Counted from the stretch's first letter, positions 48,576-58,932 are shown. The stretch is 64,000 bases of DNA from Aromatoleum bremense (GCF_017894365.1 NZ_CP059467.1:2232001-2296000), one strand, 5' to 3'. Made by a program: numbers and translations. The notes: a model not told the origin generated them from the sequence alone.

Positions 48576-49655
48576 TCAGCGCCCGGCCAGGTGTTCGCCG
48601 CGCCACAGGCCGATCGCGGACAGGTAGGCCAGCGCGAGAAACGGCCACAGGTTCGCCGTGAGCCGGGTCAGACCGTGGAAGTTGAGGAAATTTCCCTGCG
48701 GCAGCGACGCCAGCCCGAGCATGAAATACGGGTTGTCGGGGAGCAGGTTCGTCAGCGTCGTGGCCGCCAGCATCGTCACGCCCGCGAGCGCGTGCTGGTG
48801 CAGGCGCGGCAGCAGCAGCGCCGCCGCCAGCAGCGGCACGCCGTACAGCAGCCCGCGCGTGGTGCCGGGCGTGAGCCACACCAGCGCCGCGCCGGGGGCG
48901 AAGAACGACGCGGTCGCGACGGTCTTCGCGGCAAGCCCGAGCAGCAACAGCAGCGCAACCGGCAGCGGACTGGCCGCCTGCATCATGCAGCGGCAGAAAA
49001 GGCCGACGGCGACGATGCTCACGGCGACGACGACCGATTCGAGCAGGATGAAGCGTTCGGGATCGAAATGCAGGGGCGTCGGCAGGCCGAGCAGCTGGCG
49101 CAGGTCGCCGCTGCCGAACAGCAGGCTGTCGGGCATCAGCTGCGCGAGCAGCCACAGGCCCAGCAGCATCAGGCCGAGGTCGCCCGAGTGGCCGGGAATG
49201 ATGCGTTCGGAGCGCCAGCGGTGCAGCCAGCCGCGCTCGTCGAACAGCGCATGGCCCCAGCGCGCGCCGGCGAGCGCGCCGATCAGGCCGCCGAGGACGT
49301 TGAACCCGAGGTCGATGTTCGACGACACGCGGGTCGGCAGGAAATTCTGCGTGACTTCCATCGAGAAGCTCAGCACGCCGGCGATCAGCGTCGCGACCAC
49401 GACTGCGCCGGCGCGCCCGAGGCGCTCGGGGAGCGCCGGCGCGAGCACGAAGCCGAACGGCACGAAGCCGAGCAGGTTGAGCGCGAGATCGGCGTAGCGG
49501 AAATACTTCGGCCACGGCGCGAACAGGAAGTCCAGCGGTGGCAGGCCCGTCGGCTTCCACCCGGCGAGCGGGTGCAGGCAGGCGTAGACGATCAGCAGTC
49601 CGTACGCGAAGGCGAGGTGGCGCGGCAGGGTGGGAACGGCGCGCGCGGCGGGCAT
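48576..49655 (-). CDS. VanZ-family membrane protein
   Basis: A 359-residue polytopic protein. The first 140 residues match VanZ (YACLHPLAGWK, FRYADLALNLLGFVPFGFVL, SMEVTQNFLPTRVSSNIDLGFNVLGGLIG). The remaining 200 residues are further TM helices, making it about three times the length of VanZ alone. Function unknown. The ATG at 49655 is chosen as the first before the hydrophobic part. Confidence 0.78.
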   Translation of the reverse strand: MPAARAVPTLPRHLAFAYGLLIVYACLHPLAGWKPTGLPPLDFLFAPWPKYFRYADLALNLLGFVPFGFVLAPALPERLGRAGAVVVATLIAGVLSFSMEVTQNFLPTRVSSNIDLGFNVLGGLIGALAGARWGHALFDERGWLHRWRSERIIPGHSGDLGLMLLGLWLLAQLMPDSLLFGSGDLRQLLGLPTPLHFDPERFILLESVVVAVSIVAVGLFCRCMMQAASPLPVALLLLLGLAAKTVATASFFAPGAALVWLTPGTTRGLLYGVPLLAAALLLPRLHQHALAGVTMLAATTLTNLLPDNPYFMLGLASLPQGNFLNFHGLTRLTANLWPFLALAYLSAIGLWRGEHLAGR

Positions 49656-49735
49656 CGGCAGGTCCGGGCGAAGAATCTGGGAAGCCGATTCTATCCCGGA
49701 CGCCGGGGCGGGGACGTCGTCCCCGCTGCAGCGGA

Positions 49736-50245
49736 TCAAACGGTGGTCGTCAGGCGGCTGTCCGCGCAGCGGTGGCGGGTGAGGGGGTTGAGCCGGCGCA
49801 GCACGTTGGCTGGCGCATATTCCTTCTGCAGCGCGTCCCAGTCCACGGCGTCGAGTGTGTTCTTCACCAGCAGGCCGAGGTCTGTGTCGCCTTCGGTCAG
49901 CAGCCGGCGGCCGAAGAACAGCGTATCGGCATCTTCCTCGCGCAGCGCGAGCGCAAGGTAGTCGCGGACGTTCGCGGTCAGCGTGAGGTCGGGCGTGCCG
50001 CGACCGGACAGCGGACGAAAGCCGCGCGCGTCGAGCGTGAAGTCGAGCGTCAGCCCGGCGTCGCGGACCTTGATGCGCAGGTGCCGGCCGCTCAGCGGTT
50101 CGAGGTTCTCGCGCGGCAGGATGCGCCCGAGCGCGAGGTTCAGCGCGGTGGTCAGTGCGAACGTCGGCGGGCGCTGCGGCAGGCGCGCGGCAAGGCGCGC
50201 GAGCGGCGCGGGCAGCGTGAAGGCCGGGAGGCGAAGCGTGGTCAT
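49736..50245 (-). CDS. ubiT: UbiT, SCP2-domain accessory factor of O2-independent ubiquinone synthesis
   Basis: A 169-residue protein with an SCP2 lipid-binding domain (TFALTTALNLALGRILPRENL; GTPDLTLTANVRDYLALALREEDADTLFFGRRLLTEGDTDLGL), typical of YhbT/UbiT. Family knowledge: it binds the prenyl intermediates and works with UbiU-UbiV when oxygen is absent. It starts 25 bp after ubiV in the same operon. Confidence 0.9.
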   Translation of the reverse strand: MTTLRLPAFTLPAPLARLAARLPQRPPTFALTTALNLALGRILPRENLEPLSGRHLRIKVRDAGLTLDFTLDARGFRPLSGRGTPDLTLTANVRDYLALALREEDADTLFFGRRLLTEGDTDLGLLVKNTLDAVDWDALQKEYAPANVLRRLNPLTRHRCADSRLTTTV

Positions 50246-50270
50246 CGGGATGGGCTCCAGGAAGGCGGAT

Positions 50271-51194
50271 TCAGGATGGAACGTATTGTTCCACACCCGG
50301 GCGGCCGTGCCAGAAACCGTTGCACGGCGCCTCGACCATGCATTCGGCGCTGCGGCGGAAAGCTTCCTGCGGGGCGAGCCGCTCGTCGGCGGATTCGCGG
50401 AACAGTTGCAGCACCCGGATCGTATGCTCGCCCTGCGGACTCACCCGCACGACCTGCGCCGAACGCCGCACCGACGACAGGTCGGCGAGCAGGTTATGCA
50501 CGCGCGCCGATTGCGTCTGCACGCCGTTGAGCGTCAGGAAAGGTTCGCCTTCGCGCGTGCGCAGCACCAGGCCGTCGCTCATGCCGAGGCAGCGGAATTC
50601 GCAGGTGTCCTTCTGCAGGTTGAAGTGGCGCGCGGTGAAGCAGCGCGCCGAATGCGCGAGCGGCAGCCGGCCCCACGCGAGCACCTCGGTCTTGATCTGC
50701 GGCGCGCCCGACGCGAGCAGCTCGGCGAGCACCGCGCCCGACATCTCCGGCGGCGCGACCCAGCGCGTCGCGCCCGACTCGGCCAGCAGCGCAAGCGTGT
50801 GCGGATTGAAGATGTTCAGCGTCGGCCCGGCGATCCAGTCGCGTCGGCCGGCGCCTGTCAGCAGGTGCACGGCCGACATGTCGTTCGCCTCGACGCGGAA
50901 ATCGGCCTGGGCGACGATGCGGCGCAATGCCTTGAGATCGGATTCGGATTCGATCAGCGACTGCGACGACAGCACGACTTCCTTGCCGGCCGCCCGCAGC
51001 ATCGCGGCGACCTCGAGCCAGTCGTCGAGGCGCAGCTCGTGGCGGCGCGAGCACACGGTCTCGCCGACATAGACGACGTCGGCTGGGCTGTCGGCGACCT
51101 GCGCATAGAAGTCGAGCGTCGCCTGGCGTGGCCAGTAATAAAGGAGGGGGCCGAGAGCGAGTTTCATCGGGGTCATCGGGTTCATCGCGTTCAT
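50271..51194 (-). CDS. ubiV: UbiV, O2-independent ubiquinone hydroxylation protein
   Basis: A 307-residue U32-peptidase-like protein that lacks peptidase activity and carries a [4Fe-4S] cluster. Cys in ETVCSRRHE and the trio in [20 protein letters not shown] correspond to the known cluster ligands. It forms a heterodimer with UbiU, whose gene precedes it; their coding regions overlap by ATGA. Confidence 0.92.
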   Translation of the reverse strand: MNAMNPMTPMKLALGPLLYYWPRQATLDFYAQVADSPADVVYVGETVCSRRHELRLDDWLEVAAMLRAAGKEVVLSSQSLIESESDLKALRRIVAQADFRVEANDMSAVHLLTGAGRRDWIAGPTLNIFNPHTLALLAESGATRWVAPPEMSGAVLAELLASGAPQIKTEVLAWGRLPLAHSARCFTARHFNLQKDTCEFRCLGMSDGLVLRTREGEPFLTLNGVQTQSARVHNLLADLSSVRRSAQVVRVSPQGEHTIRVLQLFRESADERLAPQEAFRRSAECMVEAPCNGFWHGRPGVEQYVPS

Positions 51195-52204
51195 TTCCAC
51201 GGCCGGTAGTACGCGCCGAGCGTATGGCTGCGGCCTTCGGAGACTTTGTCGAGCTCGGCGATCCAGGCCGGCTGGACGCGGAAGCCGTCAATGTCGCGCA
51301 TCACGCGGTCGAGCGCCTCGCGCCACACGCGCGTGACCTGCGCGACGTAGGCCGGGCTCCTCTGGCGGCCTTCGATCTTGATCGCGCGAATGCCGGCGCG
51401 GGCGAGGTCGGGGAGCAGCTCCAGCGTGTTGAGGCTGGTCGGTTCCTCGATCGCGTAGTAGGTCTCGCCGCCCACGTCGAAGCGGCCCTTGCACAGCGTC
51501 GGGTAGCCGGCGCGTTCGCCGTCACCGAAGCGGTCGATGAGGATGCCGTTGAGCCGCGTCTCCATCCCGCTCGGCGTCTGTTCCCAGCGCACGTGCTTGC
51601 CCGGCGAGCACGCGCCGTTGCAGTTCGGCGATTCGCCCGTCGCGTACGCGGACAGCGCGCAGCGCCCCTCGACCATCACGCACAGGCCGCCGAAGCCGAA
51701 CACTTCGATCTCGACCGCGGTGTTCGCGATCACCTGCTCGACCTGCGGCAGCGACAGCACCCGCGGCAACACCGCGCGCTGGATGCCGAAGCGTTCGGCG
51801 TAGAAGTTGATCGCCTCGTAGCTCGTCGCCGAGCCTTGCACCGACAGGTGCAGGCGCAGTGCCGGGTGCGTCTTCTGCGCATAGGCCATCAGGCCCGGGT
51901 CGGCGAGGATCACCGCGTCGATGCCGAGGTCGGCGGCGCGGTCGATCGCCGCGGTCCAGGCCGACCAGTTGCCTGCCTGCGGATAGGTATTGAGCGCGAG
52001 CAGCACCTTGCGGCGGCGATCATGGGCGTAGCGCACGCCTTCGCGCATCGCGTTGGCGTCGAAATTGAGCCCCGTGAAGTTGCGCGCGTTGGTCGCGTCC
52101 TTGAAGCCGAGATAGACGCAATCGGCGCCGTGGTCGACGGCCGTCTTCAGCGCCGGCAGGCTTCCTGCCGGGCAGACGAGTTCTATTCTGGAATTGGAGG
52201 TCAT
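51191..52204 (-). CDS. ubiU: UbiU, O2-independent ubiquinone hydroxylation protein
   Basis: A 337-residue U32-family protein: [55 protein letters not shown] and [10 protein letters not shown] hold the four Fe-S cysteines. UbiUV hydroxylates the quinone ring anaerobically, using prephenate-derived oxygen in E. coli. The ATG at 52204 begins MTSNSRIEL; the Shine-Dalgarno is weak. An FNR-type box and a -10 lie just upstream (52233-52274). Confidence 0.93.
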   Translation of the reverse strand: MTSNSRIELVCPAGSLPALKTAVDHGADCVYLGFKDATNARNFTGLNFDANAMREGVRYAHDRRRKVLLALNTYPQAGNWSAWTAAIDRAADLGIDAVILADPGLMAYAQKTHPALRLHLSVQGSATSYEAINFYAERFGIQRAVLPRVLSLPQVEQVIANTAVEIEVFGFGGLCVMVEGRCALSAYATGESPNCNGACSPGKHVRWEQTPSGMETRLNGILIDRFGDGERAGYPTLCKGRFDVGGETYYAIEEPTSLNTLELLPDLARAGIRAIKIEGRQRSPAYVAQVTRVWREALDRVMRDIDGFRVQPAWIAELDKVSEGRSHTLGAYYRPWK

Positions 52205-52232
52205 GGAGGGGGCTGGGGAAAAGAGCCCCGCA

Positions 52233-52274
52233 ACCATAGTGCGACTCGCCCCGGGCCGCGTTGACCGGGGTCAA
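52233..52274 (-). promoter_or_regulatory. FNR-dependent class II promoter of ubiUVT
   Basis: TTGACCGGGGTCAA (52261-52274) fits TTGAC-N4-GTCAA, an FNR/ANR/DNR-type box. On the minus strand a -10 hexamer TATGGT lies at 52238-52233. The distance between the box centre (52267.5) and the -10 centre (52235.5) is exactly 32 bp, which puts the box at -41.5, the class II FNR position. The predicted start is about 24 bp before the ubiU ATG. The anaerobic function of the genes supports this. Confidence 0.65.
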
Positions 52275-52328
52275 GGGCGCGGCCGGCGGCTCCGTGCAAG
52301 CGCCGGCCCCCGTTGCGGCGATCGAAAC

Positions 52329-53150
52329 CTACCGTGCCGCGTTCGGGAAGAACAACTGCTCGCCGCCGATCCTGTAGGCGGCGATCGCCTGTTGGCCCGC
52401 CGGGGAGACGATCCAGTCGATGAACTGCTGGCCAAGTTCGCGCTTGACGTGCGGGTGCTTCGCGGGATTCACGAGGATCACACCGTACTGGTTGAACAGC
52501 CGCTGGTCGCCTTCGACGACGATCGCCAGGTCCTGGCGGTTCCTGAACGACAGCCACGTGCCGCGGTCGGCGAGGAGGTAGGCGCCGAGCGACGCCGCCA
52601 TGTTCAGCGCCGGCCCCATGCCCGAGCCCGAGTCGCGGTACCACGGCCCCTTCGCCTGCTCGATGTCGATGCCGGCGAGCTTCCACAGCCGCAGTTCGGC
52701 CGCGTGCGTGCCGCTCTTGTCGCCGCGCGACACGAACGGTGCCTGCGCCGCCTCGATCTTCTTCAGCGCCGCGACGATGTCGCGCCCGCCGGCGACCTTC
52801 GCCGGATCGCTCTTTGGTCCGACGAGGACGAAGTCGTTGTACATGACGTCGCGGCGCCCGACGCCGTGGCCTTCGGCGACGAATTTCTCTTCGGCTGCGC
52901 GGTCATGCACGAATACCACGTCCGCGTCGCCGCGCCGCGCGGTATCGAGCGCCTGGCCGGTGCCGAGCGCGACGACGCGCACCTCGATGCCGGACTGCTG
53001 CTCGAACGCCGGCAGGATGTGGCCGAACAGGCCGGACTGCTCGGTCGAGGTCGTCGACGAGACGATGATGAACCTGTCGCCGGCGTGCGCGGCGGCGAGG
53101 CCGAGCACGCAGGCGAAGGCGGTCAGCAGGGGGCGAAGCAGATGTGCCAT
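52329..53150 (-). CDS. tupA: tungstate-binding periplasmic protein TupA
   Basis: A 273-residue substrate-binding protein with a signal peptide (FACVLGLAAAHA). The oxyanion motif STTSTEQSGLFGHILP, VVALGTGQALDTARRGDADVVFVHD and SRGDKSGTH are the TupA/WtpA-like pattern for tungstate. The membrane and ATPase genes (tupB, tupC) are not in the window: downstream is ubiU and upstream a divergent regulator. Tungsten supply would fit a W-dependent aldehyde oxidoreductase, known in Aromatoleum; molybdate for the adjacent hydroxybenzoyl-CoA reductase is an alternative. GGAGA precedes the ATG. Confidence 0.88.
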   Translation of the reverse strand: MAHLLRPLLTAFACVLGLAAAHAGDRFIIVSSTTSTEQSGLFGHILPAFEQQSGIEVRVVALGTGQALDTARRGDADVVFVHDRAAEEKFVAEGHGVGRRDVMYNDFVLVGPKSDPAKVAGGRDIVAALKKIEAAQAPFVSRGDKSGTHAAELRLWKLAGIDIEQAKGPWYRDSGSGMGPALNMAASLGAYLLADRGTWLSFRNRQDLAIVVEGDQRLFNQYGVILVNPAKHPHVKRELGQQFIDWIVSPAGQQAIAAYRIGGEQLFFPNAAR

Positions 53151-53504
53151 GAAGAATCTCCGTGAAAAGAAAATGTTGGTGAAAACCCGGAATCGCGCGC
53201 CAAACAGCGCCCATCTGCAGGGTGTTGTACCAAAAGCCGCGGCGAGCGGGCCAGCGCGATGCGAATGCGCGGAGTGTTCTTCGGCAAATGCATGCATAAG
53301 TCCATCGGCATCGCCGGCGCGCTTCGCGTGCTGCATTTCGCCGGTCTGCCGGGGATATCCCGTTCCTGCCCGGTTACAGCCCCTCGGCGCTGGCAAAAAT
53401 GACTGTTGCTTCTTGTCGGGGGTGAATGGGTTTCCCCGGTGAACACGGACTTTCGGCGGGTGCGGCGTGAAAGTCGCCGCAGCGTTTTCGGGTAAGCTTT
53501 TCCG
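53151..53504. other. divergent intergenic region between tupA and its regulator
   Basis: 354 bp without a convincing coding frame. ModE-like half sites were looked for and not found. It presumably carries promoters for tupA and the regulator, but no hexamer pair stands out. Confidence 0.35.
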
Positions 53505-54608
53505 ATGAGCGTGAAACTCGAATACCGTTTCGTCGCCGGGGTGGCCGAGGCGCCGCCAGCAGCGGCACTGCAGCTGCAGAATCCGCTGCTGGCGATGCTC
53601 GACGCGATCCGTGTGCAAGGATCGATCGGCAAGGCGGCGACGCAGCTCGGGCTGTCGTACCGCCATCTGTGGGGCGAGCTGAAGAAGCACGAGGCGATTT
53701 TCGGCCAGGCGCTGCTCGCCAGCGGCCAGGGCCGGGCGGCGCGGCTGTCGGCGTTCGGCGAACGCCTGCTGTGGGCGGAAAAGCGCATCCTCGCGCGCCT
53801 GCTGCCGCAGGCGGAGAGCCTCGCCGGCCAGCTCGACCGCGAACTGTTGCTGGCCGTCGATCCGGGGCTGGCGCTGCTGCCGGCCTGTGCGAGCCACGAT
53901 CTGCTGTTCGGCGTGCTGCGGGACGCGCTGCTGGGCGGCGCGCGCGTGCTGCTCGATGTCGAATACGTCGGCAGCACGCGCGCGCTCGAACGCCTCAATG
54001 CCGGTGCCTGCACCGTGGCGGGCATCCACCTGCCGCTCGATGACGAACGGCTGTGCCGGCGCGGCTCGCGGATCCACCTCGCCCTCGGGTGCGAACTGCG
54101 GCTCGGCGTGCACAAGCTGATCCGCTTCGCCCGCCGCGAACAGGGGCTGATCGTCGCGCCCGGCAACCCGCTCGGGCTGGTCTCGCTGAACGACCTCGCG
54201 AGACCCGGCGTGGTGTTCGTCAATCGCCTGCGGGGTTGCGGCACGCGGCTGATGTTCGACGAACTGCTCGCGCGCGCGAACGTGCCGCCAGCGGCGGTGG
54301 CCGGCTACGACACCGAGGAGCCCACCCATCTGTCGGTCGCGGCGAACGTCGCCGCCGGCAGCGCGAGCTGCGGCTTCGGCCTGCGCGCCGCGGCCGCGCG
54401 CTTCGGCCTCGATTTTGTCCCGCTCGCGCACGAGCAGTATTTCCTCGTCTGCCTCAAGGATGCGCTGGACACGGCGGCAATGGAGGCGGTCATCGGCGTG
54501 TTGCGCAGCGCAGATTTTCGGCGGCTGGCCGGGGCGGTGCCGGGCTACGATGCCGAAGCCGCAGGCGAGATCGTGTCGCTGCGGCGCACGCTGCCCTGGT
54601 ACAAGTAG
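53505..54608 (+). CDS. ModE/LysR-type HTH regulator with periplasmic-binding-like sensor domain
   Basis: A 367-residue protein. Residues 20-110 form a winged HTH of the ModE/LysR N-terminal type (NPLLAMLDAIRVQGSIGKAA, YRHLWGELKKHE, GRAARLSAFGERLLWAEKR). Residues 120-350 resemble a type II periplasmic-binding fold (VFVNRLRGCGTRLMFDELL; AAGSASCGFGLRAAAARFGLDFVPLAHEQYFLVC), as found in regulators of oxyanion uptake. It is divergent from tupA and is a good candidate for a molybdate/tungstate-responsive repressor. The ligand is inferred from context. Confidence 0.8.
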   Translation: MSVKLEYRFVAGVAEAPPAAALQLQNPLLAMLDAIRVQGSIGKAATQLGLSYRHLWGELKKHEAIFGQALLASGQGRAARLSAFGERLLWAEKRILARLLPQAESLAGQLDRELLLAVDPGLALLPACASHDLLFGVLRDALLGGARVLLDVEYVGSTRALERLNAGACTVAGIHLPLDDERLCRRGSRIHLALGCELRLGVHKLIRFARREQGLIVAPGNPLGLVSLNDLARPGVVFVNRLRGCGTRLMFDELLARANVPPAAVAGYDTEEPTHLSVAANVAAGSASCGFGLRAAAARFGLDFVPLAHEQYFLVCLKDALDTAAMEAVIGVLRSADFRRLAGAVPGYDAEAAGEIVSLRRTLPWYK

Positions 54609-54721
54609 CGCGGCAGGCGCGGCCCCTGCCGGATCCCGGCCACGCCCATGCCGACGCTCCCCGGTGGGCAGATCCGGCCTGCGGCTCATCCGCCTTGTCG
54701 TGACGATTTCTTCGCGGGTCG

Positions 54722-55711
54722 TCAGCGTCGCTTCGCTTCGTCCCACAGCCTACGCACGAGGCGCTTCGCGAGCACCGGCGTCGCGCGGCGGCGGTAGGGC
54801 ACGCTGACGAGCGTCGTCTCCATCGGCTGGATCGCACGCTTGATCTGGCGCTCGATGACCTCGAGCGCCGCGTCGTCGAGCGGCTGCCCGGCGAGCGTGT
54901 CGAGGCCGCCGACGAATTCGGGCCGCGACGACACGCCGGTGCAGGCGATGCGCAGCTCGCCGATCGCGTCGCCGTCGCGCCGCAACGCCACCGCGACGCC
55001 GGCGAGCGGGAAGTCGATCGCGCCGCGCACGCGCAGCTTTTCGTAGCCGCTGAGCCGGCCGGCGACGAGCGGCACCGTGACGGCGAACAGCAACTCGTCG
55101 GCTCCCAGCGCGAGCCAGCGCATGCCGTCGTCGACGTAGAGTTCGGCGAGCGGCAGGCGCCGGATCCCTTGCGGGCCGAGGAGCTCGACCTCGGCGCCGA
55201 GCGCGAGCAGCGCGGGCGCGACATCGCCGCTGAAGGCCGCATAGCAGCGGCTCGATTTCGGTGCGACGCGGCAGATGTCGCCAGCGAGCTTCATGCAGTA
55301 GTTGTTGCCCTGGCGCCAGCTCTCGCTCTGGTTGAAGTACTGGCAGCGCGTTTCGAGGCACAGGTTGCCGCCGAGCGTCGCCGCGGTGCGGTGCGTTGGG
55401 CCGGCGACGCAGAGCGCGGCCTGTGCGAGGGCCGGCAGATGGGCGCCCACTGTGGGGTCGGCGGCGAGCGTCGCGAGCGTGACGCCGGCGCCGATGCGCA
55501 GCGTGTCGCCGCTGCGCTGCAGTTCGCGCATCTCCCCGACGTTGCCGAGGTCGATGACGACGTCGGCGTCGACGAGTCCGCGGCGCATGTTCGGCACGAG
55601 GTCGGTGCCGCCGGCGATGAAGCGGCTCGCCGGATGTTCGCCGCGCAGGCGGACCGCGTCGGCGGCGCTCACCGGACGCAATACACTGAAATCGGACAGC
55701 GCGCCCATCAT
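54722..55711 (-). CDS. hcrB: 4-hydroxybenzoyl-CoA reductase FAD subunit HcrB
   Basis: A 329-residue FAD-binding protein of the xanthine-oxidase family ([33 protein letters not shown]). An inserted loop carries four cysteines (RCQYF, NYCMK, DICRV, SRCYA). If translation starts at the second Met, these are Cys122, 138, 146 and 155, as in Thauera HcrB, where they bind an extra [4Fe-4S] cluster that lets the enzyme run in the reductive direction. The start overlaps the hcrA stop (ATGATGA). It transfers electrons to the HcrC and HcrA centres. Confidence 0.94.
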   Translation of the reverse strand: MMGALSDFSVLRPVSAADAVRLRGEHPASRFIAGGTDLVPNMRRGLVDADVVIDLGNVGEMRELQRSGDTLRIGAGVTLATLAADPTVGAHLPALAQAALCVAGPTHRTAATLGGNLCLETRCQYFNQSESWRQGNNYCMKLAGDICRVAPKSSRCYAAFSGDVAPALLALGAEVELLGPQGIRRLPLAELYVDDGMRWLALGADELLFAVTVPLVAGRLSGYEKLRVRGAIDFPLAGVAVALRRDGDAIGELRIACTGVSSRPEFVGGLDTLAGQPLDDAALEVIERQIKRAIQPMETTLVSVPYRRRATPVLAKRLVRRLWDEAKRR

Positions 55712-58092
55712 GCTTCTCCTTTTGCGGTGGCCGGCGCAGGGGCGCCGACGCGGGGTTTGCGGTGCAGCGCGTCGAAGACCCGGTCCGGCGTGAAGGGCAT
55801 TGCCTGGATGCGGGTGCCGGTGGCGTCCTCGATCGCCGCGGCGACCGCGGACATCACGCCGGCCAGCGGGCCTTCGCTCGCTTCCTTGGCGCCGAACGGG
55901 CCGTTCGGGTCGAGGCTCTCGACGATATGCACTTCGATGTCGGGCGATTCGATGATCGTCGGCACGCGGTAGTCGAGCAGGCTGACCGCCTTGTGGCGGC
56001 CGTTCTCATAGACCGTCTCCTCCGAGATCGCCTGCCCCATGCCCATCCAGATCGCGCCCTGGACCTGGCCTTCGACCGACATCGGGTTGATCGCGAAGCC
56101 ACAGTCGATCGCGGACCAGACCTTATCGACGGTGACCGTGCCGAGCTCGGTGTCGACGCTGACTTCGACCGCCTGCGCGGCATACGAGAAACCCATCGTC
56201 GAGCCGACCGCACCGCCGCGCTGCTTGCCGCCCTGGAACTCGGTGGGACACGTGAAAGTGCCCTTGACGGTCAGCATGCCGACATCGACGAGGGCTTCCT
56301 CGACGATGTCGTGGAACGGGATCTGGCGCGACGCATCGCCGACGACCGCGGCGGCTTCGCCGAGCCAGTCGACATCGGCCTCGGAAACCTGCAGCCGCTT
56401 CGCCGCAGCGGCGACCAGCACGCGCTTGAGGTTGCGCGCGGCATCTGCTGCGGCGTTGCCAACCATGAAAGTCACCCGTGACGAATACGAGCCGTTGTCC
56501 TTTGGCGTCAGCGCGGAGTCCGTGGCGATGAGGCGTAGGCGGCGGTACTCGACGCCGAGGATTTCGGCGACGACCTGGGTGATGATCGTCGACGAGCCCT
56601 GGCCGATGTCGGAAGCGCCCGTCAGGATCGTGATGCCGGCGTCGAAATCGACGCGCAGCGCGATTGTCGCGTGCGGCTGGCCAGTGAAATGCACCGGCTT
56701 GGCCGAGCCGCTGACGAAGTGCGAGCAGGCGATGCCGATGCCGCGCTTGATCGGGCCGTCGCTGTCGGCCTTGAGCCGCGCGGCACGCTCGCGCCAGCCG
56801 CTCGCCTGCTCGACCCAGTCGAGGCACTCGGGCAGGCCGTAGCTCATCACCTTGAGGCCGTTGATCGTCTCGGTCGGCGCCTTGAGCAGGTTGCGGCGGC
56901 GCACCGCGAAGGCGTCGAGGCCGAGTTCGGCGGCCATCATGTCGAGCAGCGATTCGAACGCGAAGCGCACATTGACCGTGCCGTGGCCACGCATCGCGCC
57001 GCACGGCGGGTTGTTCGTGTAGACGCGGTAGCCGTCGTACTTGACCGCGGGAAGGTCGTAGAGGCCGTTCAACAGCGCGCCTGCATACAGGATAGTCACC
57101 AGCCCGTAGCCGCCGTACGCGCCGCCGCGCTGCACGACCTCGGCCTCGCAGGCGGTCATGCGCCCGTCGCGCGTCAGGCCGAGCTTCATGCGGACCTGAG
57201 TCTGCGGCCGGCCGCGGTGCGTGAGGAAGGCTTCCTCGCGCGTCTGCAGCAGGCGCACGGTGCCGCGTGCCGCGCGGGCGAGCAGCCCGGCGATGATCTC
57301 GAAGTTCAGCGTCTCGACGCGGTGACCGAAGCCGCCGCCGACGAACGGCTTGATGACGCGGATATAGGCCGCGTCGAGCTTCATGCAGCGCGACAGCGAT
57401 TCATGCACGTAGTACGGCACCTGGGTCACCGACCACAGCGTGAGGTGCCCGCGCTCGTTGTCCCACGCCGCGAGCGCGGCGTTCGGCTCCATCATCGCGT
57501 GGTGGACTTCGGCGCACTCGAAGGTGTCCTCGCGGATCAGGTCGGCCGCTGCGAAACCGGCGGCGGTGTCGCCGAACTCGTTGTGCACCTCGCGCTCGAT
57601 GTTGCCTTTCTTGTTGTCGTGCAGCAGCACAGCGTCGGCCTTGCGCGCATCGGCCGCGGCGAAATAGGCCGGCAGTTCGCGCACCTTCAGCCGGATCAGC
57701 GCGAGCGCCGCGTCGGTGGTCGCCTCGTCAATCGCGGCGACGGCGGCGACCGGCTCGCCGACATAGCGGATGCGGCCGCGCGCGAGCGGGAATTCATTCT
57801 GCGCGATCGGGATCACCCCGTAAGGCGTGTCGCAGTCGTCACCGGTGACGATGCCGCGCACGCCGGGCAGCTTCAGCGCTTCGCTGATATCGACCTCGAG
57901 CAGCTCGGCGTGCGCGTAGGGGCTGCGCAGGATCTTGCCGACCAGCGCACCCTGGGCCGGCAGGTCGGCAGTGTAGCGGGCCGTGCCGGTGACTTTCTCG
58001 ACGCCGTCGATGAGCGGCAGGCGGGCGCCGACGCCGCGCGGTGCAGCGTTGGCCGCGCCGGGCTTGCGCAATTCGCGGTCGGGCGCGTTCAT
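55708..58092 (-). CDS. hcrA: 4-hydroxybenzoyl-CoA reductase molybdenum subunit HcrA
   Basis: A 794-residue molybdopterin-binding subunit. [14 protein letters not shown] starts the fold; [45 protein letters not shown] and [17 protein letters not shown] correspond to the MoCo- and active-site segments (final Glu in AKE). The enzyme removes the phenolic hydroxyl of 4-hydroxybenzoyl-CoA, giving benzoyl-CoA in anaerobic aromatic breakdown. The start at 58092 overlaps the hcrC stop. The first about 20 residues are an extension relative to homologues. Confidence 0.94.
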   Translation of the reverse strand: MNAPDRELRKPGAANAAPRGVGARLPLIDGVEKVTGTARYTADLPAQGALVGKILRSPYAHAELLEVDISEALKLPGVRGIVTGDDCDTPYGVIPIAQNEFPLARGRIRYVGEPVAAVAAIDEATTDAALALIRLKVRELPAYFAAADARKADAVLLHDNKKGNIEREVHNEFGDTAAGFAAADLIREDTFECAEVHHAMMEPNAALAAWDNERGHLTLWSVTQVPYYVHESLSRCMKLDAAYIRVIKPFVGGGFGHRVETLNFEIIAGLLARAARGTVRLLQTREEAFLTHRGRPQTQVRMKLGLTRDGRMTACEAEVVQRGGAYGGYGLVTILYAGALLNGLYDLPAVKYDGYRVYTNNPPCGAMRGHGTVNVRFAFESLLDMMAAELGLDAFAVRRRNLLKAPTETINGLKVMSYGLPECLDWVEQASGWRERAARLKADSDGPIKRGIGIACSHFVSGSAKPVHFTGQPHATIALRVDFDAGITILTGASDIGQGSSTIITQVVAEILGVEYRRLRLIATDSALTPKDNGSYSSRVTFMVGNAAADAARNLKRVLVAAAAKRLQVSEADVDWLGEAAAVVGDASRQIPFHDIVEEALVDVGMLTVKGTFTCPTEFQGGKQRGGAVGSTMGFSYAAQAVEVSVDTELGTVTVDKVWSAIDCGFAINPMSVEGQVQGAIWMGMGQAISEETVYENGRHKAVSLLDYRVPTIIESPDIEVHIVESLDPNGPFGAKEASEGPLAGVMSAVAAAIEDATGTRIQAMPFTPDRVFDALHRKPRVGAPAPATAKGEA

Positions 58093-58565
58093 GCCGGCAC
58101 CTCGCTGCCGCAGGCGGCAGCCTCGACCGATTCGATGATCTTCACGTAGCCGGTGCAGCGGCACAGGTTGCCGGCGAGCGCCGCGCGGATCTCGTCGCGC
58201 GACGGCTGCGGGTTGCTGCGCAACAGCGCTTCGGCCGCCATGATCATGCCCGGCGTGCAGAAGCCGCACTGGCTGCCGAGATGCTCGTGGAACGCGCGCT
58301 GCAGCCGCGACAGGTTGCCCTCGTGGCTGAGGCCCTCGATCGTCTCGACCGAGCGCCCGGCGACGCTGTGCGCGAGCGTGCAGCACGCGAGGCGTGGCTG
58401 GCCGTCGACGAGCACGGTGCAGGCGCCGCATTCGCCGCCGTCGCAGCCCTGCTTCGTGCCGGTCAGGCCGAGCGTGTCGCGCAGGTAGTCGATCAGCAAC
58501 GCATTCCCGGCCACTGCGTCCTCGCGCGGCCGGCCATTCACCGAAAGTGTCAGCAGGGTCTTCAT
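58089..58565 (-). CDS. hcrC: 4-hydroxybenzoyl-CoA reductase [2Fe-2S] subunit HcrC
   Basis: A 158-residue iron-sulfur subunit with two [2Fe-2S] clusters: plant-type [16 protein letters not shown] plus RLACCTLA, and the C-terminal [10 protein letters not shown] ... CRCTGYVKI. It is the first gene of hcrCAB, with AAGGAGG before the ATG at 58565. Overlaps with hcrA ensure coupling. The order C-A-B is that of Thauera. Confidence 0.95.
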   Translation of the reverse strand: MKTLLTLSVNGRPREDAVAGNALLIDYLRDTLGLTGTKQGCDGGECGACTVLVDGQPRLACCTLAHSVAGRSVETIEGLSHEGNLSRLQRAFHEHLGSQCGFCTPGMIMAAEALLRSNPQPSRDEIRAALAGNLCRCTGYVKIIESVEAAACGSEVPA

Positions 58566-58932
58566 GTCGCCTCCTTGGGCGAACCGCCGCGAGCGCAGGT
58601 GCGATCCTCGCCGGTCCGGCATCAATGTTTGATATCAAACAATTTAACGTGAAGCGATGCTAGCACCGTTGGAGGCAACGGAAAATATGAAGCGCAAAGC
58701 AGCGGTCGGTCGCGAGGCTGCCCCTGGAAGCGCATGATTTTCAATGGATTCGAGCCGATGATGCGAATGCTCGGCCTGCTCCGGCTGCAATAAACGGCCG
58801 CGGTTTGTGCGCTCGCCCGAAAGGCACGCAGCAGCTGCCGCAACTTTTTTGTCGGCGTCCCGCCGCAGCGCCGGGACGGACGTGCAGTCGGGGTGCGGGC
58901 GTGATTTGACCTCGCCGGAGCCGGAGGGAACA
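58566..58932. other. divergent region between hcrC and the asparaginase gene
   Basis: 367 bp with the 16-bp palindrome and an adjacent AT-rich stretch (58636-58650) that could hold the hcr promoter. Toward the asparaginase side nothing but a GGAGGG ribosome site is seen. The frame of the asparaginase is open through the last 126 bp but has no better start. Confidence 0.4.
58626..58641. promoter_or_regulatory. 16-bp palindromic operator upstream of hcrCAB
   Basis: TGTTTGATATCAAACA is a perfect palindrome 61 bp before the hcrC start. It has the style of MarR-family sites controlling aromatic genes. No regulator gene of that family is in the window. An additional small hairpin CCGTTG/CAACGG lies at 58666-58681. 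Confidence 0.6.

Noticed and set aside
58626..58641. Reading the hcr palindrome as an FNR box (TTGAT...ATCAA)
   Set aside because: The two half-sites abut with no spacer (TTGATATCAA), whereas FNR needs four bases between them; a MarR-type operator is more likely.
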